Position numbers and translations under genes: made by a program
In this document: positions 23,789-34,675 of the stretch, in pieces
Layout of the letters: every line of letters starts with the position of its first letter
Numbering within the stretch: position 1 is the stretch's first letter
The notes under the pieces: generated by a model
What the model was told of the DNA's origin: nothing
Database searches by the model: none
Seen by the model: only the letters and a program-made list of their open reading frames with translations
Assembly (NCBI GenBank): GCA_020740775.1
Contig: JAHEWK010000006.1
Span: 992,001-1,056,000 of the forward strand
Direction of reading: 5' to 3'
DNA length: 64,000 bases
DNA from: Ilyonectria destructans
Lineage: Eukaryota > Ascomycota > Sordariomycetes > Hypocreales > Nectriaceae

Positions 23789-24801
23789 ATGTTTGACGTG
23801 GAGTGGATTGAGCCTGGGCCGGCTGCTGCCGTCGAGACGCTGGCGCGCAGAACTGAGCATCTATGCCGCGCAAGTCCTCCCAGTGATAGCGACTATGAGT
23901 ATTGCCACGTCGAGATGCTTGCGCGCTTCTCTGTTCTCGACGGCAATAATGTAAATCTCGGAGCCGTCAACGAATTTATTAGGGGTACGAATAAGTGGCG
24001 CACTGAGCCAGAACGCTGGCATGGTGGTCGCAGGAGCGGAGGACGACACAGTTACGACTACAACTACACGACTCGTCAACAGGATTACAGTCCTGAAGCC
24101 GGCCAGACTTCCTATGGTTGGTGCAATTTTGGCTTTCTCAATCGTACGCTCAACTACTGGACCGAAGGCAGCATGCTTAGCCCAGACAGGAAGCAGCCGG
24201 TGCCGCTCCCTGAGTTCATCCGTTGAGCTGGAGCGGGAGCGCGAAAGAGCAGCTCACGGGAAGGAGCAAGTAATCAGAATGGCGCGCTGGCTGCATCTGG
24301 ACTTGGGTGATAGGCCATGATATGTTTGGGGCGATGGAATACATGGAGAGTGCGTCATACGCCTCCGAGTATGTCGACTTTGTTAAAAAGTACCATTCAA
24401 CCTGCACATCTCTGGGTGCGACCTGGCTCGGCGGTGTACCGTATGGTGACGACCCTATCATCTGGCGCATCAAGAACAGCCAGGAACAGGTCACGAGGCT
24501 CATCAACGCGAGTGGAGGATGGGATGGGAATGTGTATGGAGTAAACGAAGCGAATGGGAGGGTGCACCGTTACGACAGGGCGAAGACTATCGGTCCATAC
24601 GATGCATGGTCACTGTGGGATGTTTTGCACGCCGAGAGAGGCCTCAAGGCAATTGATGAGGGTAGATTTGAGGAGTGGAAGTTGGAAGAGAAAGAGCACA
24701 GAAGGGAGGCGGATAAGGACATTTGGGTAGGTAATCCTGTCGGAGGGGTCGCTTACAGTGGGCCCAAAAATGGGCTTAACGGGGAGAAGAAAGAGCTGTA
24801 G
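23789..24801 (+). CDS. hypothetical protein, unrecognised family
   Basis: Best model is join(23789..24221,24278..24801), 318 residues. A 56-bp intron with a GTTGAG donor and TCAG acceptor links PLPEFI to QWRAGCIWTW and removes an in-frame TAA. The frame is open upstream of the ATG for about 24 codons (…CAKCSSADTLILDGYQG), so the true N-terminus may be longer and come from another exon. The C-terminal part is rich in Trp, Tyr and acidic residues (WLGGVPYGDDPIIWRIKNSQ, GPYDAWSLWDVLHAERG) and ends in a charged Glu/Lys tail. No signal peptide or membrane helix visible. I do not recognise a domain. It converges on the lectin gene, 130 bp away. Confidence 0.5.
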
Positions 24802-24930
24802 CAGAGTTGGAAATGACTTGGACTTCTTTGTAAGAACTATTCTTTGTTAAGGAGTGGGTTTTATCCATTTCCGTTCCTTGTGATCGACCTCGTCAAAAGA
24901 CTTCATGCGGGTTTCTTTCCGAAGCTAGCC

Positions 24931-25350
24931 CTATTTGTTGGTGTTGCTGGACCAGATCGGGGTGCCCTTGTAAAGAACAACGTTGCCATCGTTCTGCACG
25001 GCACAGATGACGGTGTCGTCGCCTTTAGGGGCAGCCGTGTTGGTGTGCCAGGTGGCCTTGCCGCTGTTGTCACTGCGCAAAGGATTTGTATTAGCCACAA
25101 CGAAGCTCTCTGAGAATGAACCGCGAGGAGAGGAAAGCACTTACTACATGCACAAGTTGCCGTCGCCCTGCATGACTATGCCCTTCATGTTCGAGGACTG
25201 CTGCGCGCTGCTTTGGTATCGGCACTGGCCGCCCCAGTACACGGCGATCTTGCCGTCTCCCTGCATCTTGAACTCGACCGAGCCGTCCTGGCTCCAGAGG
25301 CTCTCGCCGGCCTTCAGCCACTCGCCGTTTCCAAGAGTGTTGTGCGACAT
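24931..25350 (-). CDS. B-type (bulb/GNA-like) mannose-binding lectin domain protein
   Basis: Two exons: complement(join(24931..25072,25145..25350)), 115 residues made of a single B_lectin domain. Three mannose-site motifs (consensus QxDxNxVxY) can be read: QGDGKIAVY, QGDGNLCMY and the perfect QNDGNVVLY, spaced about 35-45 residues apart. The first two deviate at Asn or Val. The junction LCM-YDNSGKATWHTN is in phase and restores the second motif. No signal peptide, so cytoplasmic retention or unconventional secretion is likely, as for other small fungal lectins used in defence against grazers. A TATA box about 120 bp upstream suggests strong, regulated expression. Confidence 0.87.
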
Positions 25351-25471
25351 GTTGGATGGGGGTTTGGGGGCGCAAAGAGTATGCTGGGGTGAAGTGTTTG
25401 TGTCTTGTGGAGTTGAGTGTTGAAGTGTGAGTGATGGGAAGTATGTTCGTCTGGAGAGGAACACGGCCTTG

Positions 25472-25479
25472 TATTTATA
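25472..25479 (-). promoter_or_regulatory. TATA box of the lectin gene
   Basis: TATAAATA on the minus strand, about 120 bp upstream of the ATG. Confidence 0.5.
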
Positions 25480-25600
25480 CCGCAATGAGCTTTACGAGCA
25501 GCTTAAAGATACCCACATCAAGGCGATCTCATCGCGATCCCCAACACCGACCCCTCTTTTGAGACTTCAAACATGATGTTGCTCTGCCACCTCCCGACAA

Positions 25601-25960
25601 TTCACAATAACCTATCACAGGATGACCTGCTCCTATCCTTGTCCCATTGGCAATGTGACTGGCCGAAATATGCATTCTGCTTTGACCGCCCTTTGGTTAT
25701 AATGACATATCACAAGACGACTTGTTCCATAACTTGCTCACATCGATGGTGTGGTGGACCGAAGCGCACATCCTACCATTTGATAGTCCACAGTAACCTA
25801 TCACAGGAAGGCTCTGCAAGTCCCTCGCATTGACCGACGTTGGCTGAACCTCGTATCCCGCCCTTGGTTAGTTCATAATGACATAATGTAGGAAGAGCTG
25901 CTTCACAACTTGCTCGCATTGACGTTGTGGCTGGCTGAAATCCGCATCCTGCCGTCCCGT
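25601..25960 (+). repeat. four-copy degenerate tandem repeat (about 84-96 bp unit)
   Basis: Copies start near 25601, 25697, 25788 and 25872. Each shows, in the same order, AC/AA-TAACCTATCACAGGA or AATGACATA..., then GACCTGCTC, a CTTGCTCGCATTGAC-like block, TGGCTGGCCGAAAT, CGCATCCTGCC, and CCCTTGGTTA before the next copy. Identity is partial, so the array is old. It sits upstream of the lectin promoter and has no lasting coding frame. Confidence 0.7.
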
Positions 25961-28058
25961 GTCGTCCAGTCTTGCCCATCTGCATATGCAGTGTATCGGT
26001 CCTGAGCGAGATCTGCGGGGAGAACGGGCCAAGCCAAGTTGTGTTCAAAAATTCCCGCAGCGCACTACTCATGTGAACTTTGTACGCGGCAAGAAGCAAA
26101 CAGGATAGCTTGTTGATTGATATTGAGTAGACCTAGTTCATTGCTTTAGTGACTAGGCATTCTGCGTAGTCGCCGGCTCTGATGATTTGGGTTGTAGTTG
26201 CCGCTAGTCACTCTAGTGAATATAGTCTATGTGTTTTCAGCGTCGACTTTAATTGACAGCAAGGACTCCAAGGGTGAGCACATGCCAAGTGGAAGCTATG
26301 TGTTGTGGTAACACAGCGATTGAGGGGGTGTCAAAGTGAAATGAATGACTTGATAGGCTACATGCAGCCCCGCCGGGATGCTCTATTGAGGGGAATATGC
26401 ACTCCCGGGAGTGTCGATCTAGCCAACCGATGCAAACCGATTTCAGCCAGGAGGATTTGACATGCAGTCTCGCGGGGTTTCAATAGTTTAAGACCAGGTG
26501 CATATGAGGAGGGATCCACAGGCCTGTGTCTGGAACCTTGATACTAGTTGCAGACAAGCTTTTCAAGCCCCTAGCCAGTCAGAGTGCTCACTATTGTATC
26601 CCATTTCGCCACCGGAAGCGGCCTGTATTTTTGATCTTGGATTGTCAACAGAGTGAAGATTTCGACTTGTCAGTTCACAATTAATTGTCATCATTCGGCC
26701 ACAAATCTGGGGTCAAAAACAGGGCCGCCATGACAGCTTTTCAGCCGTAACACAGAACTCAGCTGAATGTCAAGGAAGCCCCCCACTTGTGACTTGAAAC
26801 CTGTCCACTGATCGTACTGACTCCTCATTTCGGCAGACACGGGCCGTCTCAAGGTCGGGCTGCCGCGAGCCTAAAGGCGGGGAGCTCCTCCGTCTTGCAT
26901 ATTGCGGCACGTACACGTCTTTGTCTCACATGTATTCTCGTGTCGCCCGTTATTTGTCTGATCTATCAGCTACACTGAGACATCTGGGCGGCATGTGTAG
27001 TGAATCGTTGGACGGCGCTGTCTGGAGAACAAGACGCTACTTAGCGCCACGACTCTGGCAGAGAATCATTGGAGACTAAGGGACGGGAAATGCAGCCACT
27101 GGCCCCATCTGATCTTGATTAAGGCTTAGTTGTCTTACCCGCAGCGCCTCTCGGGCCCTCGGCTCGGCATCCTGCGGGTCGTAGATCGACGCTAATGGCA
27201 CTCTAGTCCGCCAACAGACGACCCTTGAGCAGGGAGGTGCAGAGCGGCAACTCAGCTCTTCGTCCTGGATTGTTGCGGTTTGCACCATTACCCCTCGTAG
27301 CAATTGGCGAGCCGTTTAGTGAAATCTAACTCCATTTCAGTCTCTGCTGGTTTCTCTGTCTGATTCAGACTCGGTTCGGGGGCTGTTAATCTAAGCTCAT
27401 CCCGCTTTGCGCGTTCCTCGCGGCCCGATCCGTGATGAGGTGCAGCTACGACAAATGCGCGTCACAGCTCCACTCGCGCAAGATCTGCAGGGAAGCGAAA
27501 ACGATACATTGCACGAGCTCAAGATCTGCAGCTGACCAAGTGTGGACCTGCAAGACGGCAGCATCCCAAGTCTCAACGACCAACCCTACTGGAGGGGCAA
27601 TGTAACAACACAGCAGCGGGGCCTCACCGGTTCTATTCATCGACAGAGCGGCAGATGCAGTCACTGGGTATCGGTGAGAAAGCGGTCAAACTTCTTTCTT
27701 GGGGCATGTAGAACGCGATTATAGTAGCACCAGAGCTGCGTAGAGAGCACATATGATAGGCTACTTACAAAGGCAGGTGTGAGGCGACTTATCCCTGCAT
27801 AACTGGTTGAGCACTTTGAAGCTGCGCCTGGGCTTGCGTGGCATAGAGCCAAACAGAGCACTGAAGAGTCGACTTTGTTGTGCTGACCGCCTCCCTCAGC
27901 TCGCTGCATTTCGGCGGCAGATCCTAGAAGCTATGTACAGACGCCACCTTTGCATTGCATGGAGAGGGGCGTGAAGGACTGCACAGATGGAGAAATGTGA
28001 TTTGCCGCGGGTTCCCGAATTGCGCATGGTACACAGATATCAGGTTTAGCCTAGTGCC
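25961..28058. other. 2.1-kb gene-free stretch
   Basis: Only short frames in mixed phases; no domain, repeat or terminal inverted repeat that I could support. Confidence 0.5.
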
Positions 28059-28675
28059 TCAAAGGGCGGTTTGCAACGGGCTTGAATCAAGTGTGCCGAA
28101 CTTCTCAGTATCCAAAACACGCTCGCTGTCGTGCTTTATCCAAACTTGGTCAATATTGTCGTGAGATAGATTGGCTGCAGCGAAGTTTTTAGGTACAAGA
28201 AGCATTGATGATTGTGCCATCTGGAATAAAATCAAGTTAAAATCGTGTTGACGGTACATGGAAATAATACGAACCGTGAAGACAGTGTTTGGTAGATCAT
28301 GAGTGCCTGGGATGGATGCAGGCCTGGATTGAAGTCTCTAAAAGTGACGAATTAGGAATCGTGAAACACAGTAGATAACAAAGTACCTTAACTTGCCAGG
28401 TCCTTCTGGACGAGAGGTTCTCTATTAAAGAATCTGTTGAAATCAACCATTGGCTCTAGAACGTCGAGAACATCGAATGCGTGGGCGCAGGGCGCTTCGT
28501 TGTCCTTTTGTTTATGTACGTGATGAGTTGCCCAATTGATAACATAATATAGCGAAGCACCATTGGGCGCCCAATTGATCCTGCCTTCATCTTCAGTCTC
28601 AATAGAACTTTTCTGCAGTTTCACCGTGAGGACTAGGGCCAGGCTATTGAAAGTTCCAAGTTTATCCGTTTGCAT
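28059..28675 (-). pseudogene. 3' remnant of a copper amine oxidase gene
   Basis: Reading the minus strand in pieces gives the C-terminal region of copper-containing amine oxidases in order: KQKDNEAPCAHAFDV, then EPMVDFNRFFNREPLVQKDL, then FNPGLHP / GTHDLPNTVFT, then MAQSSMLLVPKNF and a short tail ending at a TGA. In the family the equivalent is a D-N-E-P region, a VDF..FF..E.L.QEDL segment and a H.P.T.DLPNTV.T motif with copper-ligand His. The pieces lie in different phases: a one-base frameshift separates FNPGLHP from HDLPNTVFT, although two old introns may still be visible. The catalytic topaquinone region and everything 5' of it are missing. The remnant begins right at a TTTTCTAG acceptor beside the divergent phosphotransferase. 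Confidence 0.55.
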
Positions 28676-28893
28676 CTCCTAGAAAATGTAAGAAGAGCAC
28701 ACTTTGGCTACAGCGCATTGTATGTGACAAACTCTGCGCATTGCTTAGTCATTTTCGCCTATTAGCCGCCCACTCAGGCTATGTCTTCCTCAGCAGGTGG
28801 GCTTGCAGGCGTTTTCTTACCTTGCGCCCAACCTCGGCTCAATTTTATCTCACGCAACTTTGTCAGACATCGCCCTGCCCAGCTACCGCCAAA

Positions 28894-29874
28894 ATGCAAC
28901 TCCATGCTACGGTGTCGCTCAACTCTTTGCCGTCGGGCTCTTTGGTCACTTTCGAGCAATCATCGTTTTTCTCACGGAACGGACCTGATACTGCCCTGCC
29001 ATCTCCTAGTGAGGTTCTTGCGAAAAGTGCAACCGAGGATCCTTATTTTAAGGAACATATCAATCACCCCCCGGTTCTTTTTGAGCCGCTTGGCCTAGTT
29101 GTTAAGTTTGGCAAAGACCCGAAGGTGACCATTGCTGAAGGCCAATGCCTATGGTCTCTGCATCAGCTTTTGCCTCAAGTCCTAGTCCCGGAAATTTATG
29201 GCTGGAGACAAGACGGTGATAATACATTCTTGTACATGGAGCTTGTTCAAGGCGTCACGCTAGAGAATCAGTGGGATTCTCTAAATCGAACAGAGCGAGG
29301 AGGAGTCTGTGAAAATCTGCGGGACATCCTTACTGAACTCCGCCAACTACGCCAAGACCCCAGCGATCTATTTCTCGGTAGGCAGTACAGTTCACTCTGA
29401 ATATTTGTCCCTAATCAGTTCTTAGGTCACATCAACCGCAATCCTTATAGCGACGTTGTATTCACAAACGGGGTATTGCCGCGGGCTGGTCCCTTTCGAT
29501 CTGTGAAAGAGTTCCACGACTGGCTCTCTGCAATGATAAGAAGAGGCAAGGAAAGTCACTGGCCTGGCCTGGCCCCTGAGGATATACCAGACCCATACAG
29601 ACAACTTCTACCAGACGCTGCAGTTGTCTTTACTCACGCTGATCTTCACCCAAGTAATATTATAGTTTCCTCAGAGCCTCCCTACCGTGTTACTGCTTTA
29701 ATAGACTGGGAACAGTCTGGTTGGTACCCGGACTATTGGGAATTCTGCAAAGCAGAGTATACTGTGAATACTAGGTCAGAATGGGCTACTGAATACCTTC
29801 CGAAATTTCTCAAAGAGCCCAGTGATAGCTGCTTGGACGGGTTTGCAACTTTTTCGAAAGCCTATGGGTTCTGA
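28894..29874 (+). CDS. phosphotransferase of the APH/choline-kinase-like superfamily
   Basis: Two exons: join(28894..29377,29426..29874), 310 residues. The kinase-like fold is visible: YMELVQGVTLENQWDSL (hinge region), the catalytic loop FTHADLHPSNIIV (HxDxxxxN) and the metal-binding ALIDWEQSGWYPDYWE. The 48-bp intron (GTAGGC...TTAG) restores LFLG-HINRNPYSDVVF in phase. Fungal members of this aminoglycoside-phosphotransferase-like group are abundant and mostly uncharacterised; a small-molecule substrate is likely. The ATG at 28894 (MQLHATVS) was preferred over 28741 because the extra residues look like leader. It is divergent from the amine-oxidase remnant, 218 bp away. Confidence 0.85.
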
Positions 29875-30597
29875 GGGGCACGACGGGGGGCGTGCGGTGC
29901 CTGGTCGGATCCATTGCAGTGCCTTGGCGCATGTTTCTAAATATGGAAAGGGAAGAGTAGAAGCAGTATTGAGTTCTTTTGTCAGTTGTCTTGTCTAGTC
30001 CAGTAGTCTCTCGTTTCCTACGTGATCCACCCATACGTCAGCCACCACGGCCATATCTGTGCTAGAATAATGGGATTGACCCTCGGCATCAAGGCTTCTT
30101 CCATTATAGGGACCAAACTTTAATTAGCTCGCTTCGTTGCTAATTATCCTACACCTGTAAAGTTGGAGACGTAAACCAATCAGACTGTCGTGCACCGCAT
30201 ACTACGTAGTACATGGCACATGATCCTGATATAGTTATACAAGACCCATAAGAAGGAATCCTGCGACGCCTCCAATGTGTTTCAACCAAATTCGTAAAGT
30301 CCAAAGACTGGCTAAAACTCGATAGGTTGATTCCTTCTCCTTTACCTATCGTTGAAATGCACCGATGAACCCTGTCACTTTGACAAGGTGTATTACTCTC
30401 GCAGCCTTAATCAAGTAGCACCTTAGTGCGACTCGCATTTGATCAAATGCCGGACTAGGGGGCGTTCCTCAGACGGGGTCAGACCGCCGCATCTTAGTTG
30501 TCTTCTAGAGAGTCCTCCTAAAAGGTCGTCGATCGACCCAATCCAGGAAGAATTATCGTCGATCAGCCGCGACTCTCCGCCGAAGCCCCCAAGACAT
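29875..30597. other. intergenic, no gene seen
   Basis: Short frames only. One perfect 12-bp palindrome, TACTACGTAGTA, occurs at 30200..30211 but has no known role here. Confidence 0.5.
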
Positions 30598-31346
30598 ATG
30601 GCGACGAGCCCCCCGCAAAACACGTCAGGACAGGAGACTCTGATGCTTCCCCTGGCTTCAACTCGATTCTAACTGCGTCGAGGAACGGGAACTGACTGAC
30701 GGGTGCGCCTGTGACGATCCGCGCCGATCAAGCCAAACCCAGCGTCACCCCGAAGACAAGTGCTGCGCCTGGATTCAGTAGAAGGAGCGGCGCTGAGCAC
30801 AATTTCGAGTCATCTAGCAGCATAAACCTGCTTCCACTGAAAGCAACCGCGCAATCCTCACTCCCCGAAGAACATGAGCCCGAAGAGAAAGTCAAACTGA
30901 CGGGCAAGCTGTTGATGTCCAAGCCACGGACACCGAAAAAAGGGAATCGTACGAGTGCCACCAAGAGGGCAAAGGCAGCATCGCAGCCCCTTGAACCGTC
31001 GCATTTTCATGACGTCCGGTTCGTCATTGGCAATAAACAATTTCAAGTCCCACCATACTCAGCGATACTGATATTGATCGAATCTACAGGAGAGCCGTCA
31101 ATGCCACTGCCCTGGCCACGGTGCCGGAGCCCGAAGTCATCTCCCCACCGAAAGAAGATTGGGTCAATCCCCAAACACTACAAAAGCAACCCGAACCAGA
31201 TTACACGACCGAGCGCCAAGAAGACGTCCTGGGCAAACCTAATGCCCCGCTGAATATTCTGGCAGACCTCGGCGAAGTCGACATCCAAATGTTTAAAACT
31301 CATCGTGTCGATGACGCCAATGCCAGAGTCGGATTCTTAGTCAAGT
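30598..31346 (+). pseudogene. fragmentary lineage-specific coding region
   Basis: Coding-like but discontinuous. A short frame starting MATSPPQNTSGQ at 30598 is followed in another phase by a basic, Ser/Pro-rich frame (about 30711-31115, with PRTPKKGNRTSATKRAK, a possible nuclear signal) ending in FHDVRFVIGNKQFQVPPYSAIL, which distantly recalls the first strand and helix of a BTB domain. A third phase then gives PEPEVISPPKEDWVNPQ...LNILADLGEVDIQMF. No splice pattern I tried joins all three cleanly, so either the gene is broken or the exon structure is unusual. Confidence 0.3.
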
Positions 31347-31429
31347 GAGCGAACAGCAAGGAAACTTAGGAGTCCGAGTGGACCATTCGACCAAGCAGTA
31401 ACATCCGTCCCACAATCGCCGGTGTCTCT

Positions 31430-31680
31430 CCTGTTTGAGTCCACCGCCGACCGACGTTGCGCCCCGTTCATCGAAGAAGCCCAAGCTCAGCCATCCAGCA
31501 TTCCCACCAGCGAGGTTCTGGGACAAGCTTTTGGAATATCTCCCTGACACGAAACGCGCTGCCCGAACTAGATCGGAGCAACGCTGAAGCTTCAAAACCT
31601 ATTGAAATAGTGTGGCTTGGGCATGGGGATAGGCTGGTGCGAGAAGGAGGTATGAAGTCGCTGATCAAAAGTGCGTGAGA
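31430..31680 (+). pseudogene. broken copy of a fungal orphan family (FWDxLS...LTxxALxELDRRN motif)
   Basis: One phase reads SSKKPKLSHPAFPPARFWDKLLEYLP; another, about 30 bases on, reads FWNISLTRNALPELDRSNAEASKP. From memory, fungal proteins of unknown function carry a continuous FWDNLS.IWLT..ALRELDRRN motif after a basic Pro-rich leader. The motif is therefore split here by a frameshift and the frame stops soon after. It may be the continuation of the preceding fragment. No function is known for the family. Confidence 0.35.
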
Positions 31681-31935
31681 CTTGATTGGTCAGCCACGTA
31701 ACTGACGAGTGATTATGGATCTTCAAGGGGCAGCGACTCTGGAAGGATTTTTATCCATTCGTTCCTCAAGATATCAACTGTCTGTGTTACCTCACTTTTC
31801 TTGTGTTATCATTGCTCTTGCCTTCTGTTGGGGGAATTAACTAAGAAATTTCCATCAGGTTCTAGCACAATCTATTTGCCACCTCTAAGTAATATATAAA
31901 GAGTATCTAACACCCGGTGGTGGGTGGGGAGGAGG

Positions 31936-34675
31936 TTAAAGAAGTGTAGTTGATGAAGATTGACCTTTATGTAATTGGAGCAGGTTGACAACAGCCTCGT
32001 GTCCGTTATTAGCGGCCCTTGACAGCGGCGTCCAACCATCACTGGCGCTTGACTCGATATTGGCTCCCTTCTCGAGCAGCAGCTTGACAACAGCCTCATG
32101 TCCGTTATCAGCGGCCCATAACAGCGGCGTCCAACCACTACTACTACTTGACTCGATATTGGCTCCCTTCTCGAGCAGCAGCTTAACAGCACCCTCGTGC
32201 CCTCTCGCGGCGGCCCATGACAGTGGCTTCGTGCCGATTATCGTGTTTTCGGTCTCCGGGTCAGCGCCCTTTTCAAGGAGAAGCCTGACGATCTCATCGT
32301 GGTCCTTCTCAGCCGCCCGTAATAGCAGCGTCCAAATATCATCGTCCCTTGCATTCACGTCGACGATCCTCCGTTCCAGTACTTTAAGTAGCAGACCGTA
32401 TATCGTGGGTTCATGCTCTGAAATGTCACAGGCGTCCTGCAGCCAATATTGCTTCGCGTAGGAGTAAAATGGGAACTGATCTGCAGAAGGTAATCTGAAA
32501 TACTTGCTTGCATCTGCGAGGACTTTGCCAAAGTCGTAGTTAGGCTGTCTCCGGGACTGCAAAAGCTTCAACGCGGTGCTTCGAACGCTGCCCGAGGTGT
32601 CTATTGAGCGGACGATCCTGGACGGTGCTGCTTTGGCTGATATTTGCGGGACTACGACAGTAGATACCTGGGTAGTGAAAACATCGTAATTGAGATAGGT
32701 GAACATAACCTCTCTCATCGTCCTATTTGCACTGTCCACTGTACATATCGCCCCAGACGAGTGTCTGAAACGACCGAGGAGGAATTGCTTGACGCTATGG
32801 TGCACCAATCTTACGGTCGGCTCTTCTTCATCGACGGTAATGAGGCTTCCACAGCAGGCCAAGGCCGAATATACGTCGTTGAGAAGCCGTTCAGGGTTCC
32901 AGACAGCATCGCCTGGAACTACGCTCAAGGCTTCTCGAAGCTCCTCCGTTGTCAAAGGCCGGTGAGCTACGGCGACAAGCTTAAATATCTGCCTCTGATA
33001 ATGCTTTCCCAACTCTCCCGATCTCTGCAGAATACGAGAAAACGTTTCCGGGAGACTTTTGGGAAGATCCTTCAAGGCCAGGTGAATGGCTTCATCTGTC
33101 TTCGCGGCGCACAATGATTCGATCTGAAGAGCCACCCAGAGGAACATTCCATGAGCACCTTGAAGCAGGGCGTCCTCTATTTCAAGGATAAGCGCAGGGT
33201 TCCCTATCATCAACTTTCTCGATTCTATGCACCTCTCCAACTCTGCACTGATGAAGCCTGCAATGTCGGGATTGTCGTTAGGAATCGCAATAGTACTGTG
33301 CTCGGCGAACAATTCCAGGCTCGACCTTGAGGCATCGTCGGCCTCCAATCTCATTGAAACGCAAATACGTAGTGTAAATGCGTCCTGGAGTTTCGTAAGA
33401 TGTTCAATTAATATCTCTCTCTGAAGATCATCACATTCATCCAGCCCGTCCAGGACAAAGGAAGCTTTGAAGTCAGATGGAAGGGCGCGCTGGAGCATTC
33501 TGAGTATTGTTTCAGAATCCACGACTGAGGTAGTCTTATCGATGAGCTCCTCTGCCATGGTGAAGTCTGGAACTGGGCGCAACAATTGTCGAGCTAAAGA
33601 GCCAATGACAGTGCGCGCTTTCAAGCTTTCGGAGATATCATGACGACAGAAGAAGTACGCCACTGGGTGTTCCGTACTTTGAACGTGAAGGTTCAAATTA
33701 TCGACAATGTTGGCCAGCAGAACGGACTTTCCCGACCCCAGCTTGCCTTTGCACACCAGTGTGCGAGAACCTGCTCGGACTTTCCACCCCTGGTATTCAG
33801 GGGTCTGGTTAAACAAGGTCGCGTTTCCAATCTTTCGAATCTGCTTCCACGTCGTCTGATAGTCGTATGTAGAGCAGCAATCGAGGACACGGGCATGAGC
33901 CTTCAGCCTTCGGCGATGCGACTGGGATTCAGAGAACATCGAAAGAGCTTTGAAGCGAGAGCTCTGCTCCTCGCCCATCAGCAAGTTCGCCTCCTCTCTG
34001 ATCGAACTGGCCCACCGGTCTAGCTCCGATTGGTAATTCTTCATATCGGAGTCGCTTGGGAACGACACCAGCTGTCCCAAGATCGACTTCTTTGTCAATT
34101 TCAACATCTGGTGACAGAGACGAACAACCACGATGAAATATTCAGCCAGATCCGACTGCAGAACCTTGGACCGGGGATAGAGCAAGGCCATCCTTTCGTA
34201 GCGGGGAGCCGATCGACCGACGATCATAAGAAGAGTCGACAACTTTTCGAGGCAGGAGAAGAAGTTTACGAGCGACTGGGTAGGACGTTAGCTTGAGAAG
34301 GAAAGAATAAGATGGTAAAAGGCCAACAAGTAATGTCAATCGCACCAGTGACCAGACACCGCATGCAATCATGTTCTGGGAGCCACCGATTATAATGTCT
34401 CCAAGCGCCGCGAACTGCTGAACGGCTTGTAGTATATTGGTCAAACGCGGCCCTAAGCCTCGCCGACCGCTGAGCTTCCCGGAAATGCGACGGTCAATTT
34501 CGGCCGTGAGTTGCATGACATCGTGGATATTGGGAGGTGATATGCACGATTGGGATTTGTTGGTTAGGAAGGATTTCTTCTGCTCGTCGGAAAGGTCTGC
34601 CTCGAATTCTTTAGTAGCTTGCATCAGACGAATCTCAGCCTTCAGCGGAGCGACTTTTGCCAATGCAGAAGACAT
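31936..34675 (-). CDS. NACHT-ankyrin STAND protein (fungal NLR-like)
   Basis: Two exons: complement(join(31936..34275,34346..34675)), 889 residues. The N-terminal about 250 residues match the fungal NLR-associated helical domain (GGSQNMIACGVWSL-SLVNFFSCLEKLSTLLMIVGRSAPRY and ALLYPRSKVLQSDLAEYFIVVVRLCH). The NACHT domain has Walker A GKLGSGKS near residue 287, VAYFFCRHD, and Walker B SFVLDGLDECDD; a winged-helix-like region follows (HRPLTTEELREALSV...). The C-terminal about 120 residues are ankyrin repeats (LLLRAAEKDHDEIVRLLLEKGADP and three more). The final repeat is cut short (NLLQLHKGQSSS). Such proteins act as intracellular sensors in heterokaryon incompatibility and possibly antagonist recognition. 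The effector role of this N-domain is unknown. Confidence 0.87.
31983..32279 (-). repeat. 99-bp ankyrin-coding tandem repeats
   Basis: Three in-frame 99-bp units begin at 31983, 32082 and 32181. By eye the first two differ at about 11 of 99 positions and share a 33-base identical end; the third is much more diverged. Each unit encodes one 33-residue ankyrin repeat of the NACHT protein. Confidence 0.85.

Noticed and set aside
30200..30211. Perfect 12-bp palindrome TACTACGTAGTA
   Set aside because: Such palindromes are expected by chance at this scale and no gene-linked role is visible.
31985..32461. Plus-strand 158-residue frame with repeats
   Set aside because: It is the reverse of the ankyrin-coding 99-bp units; the repeats come from the sense gene.
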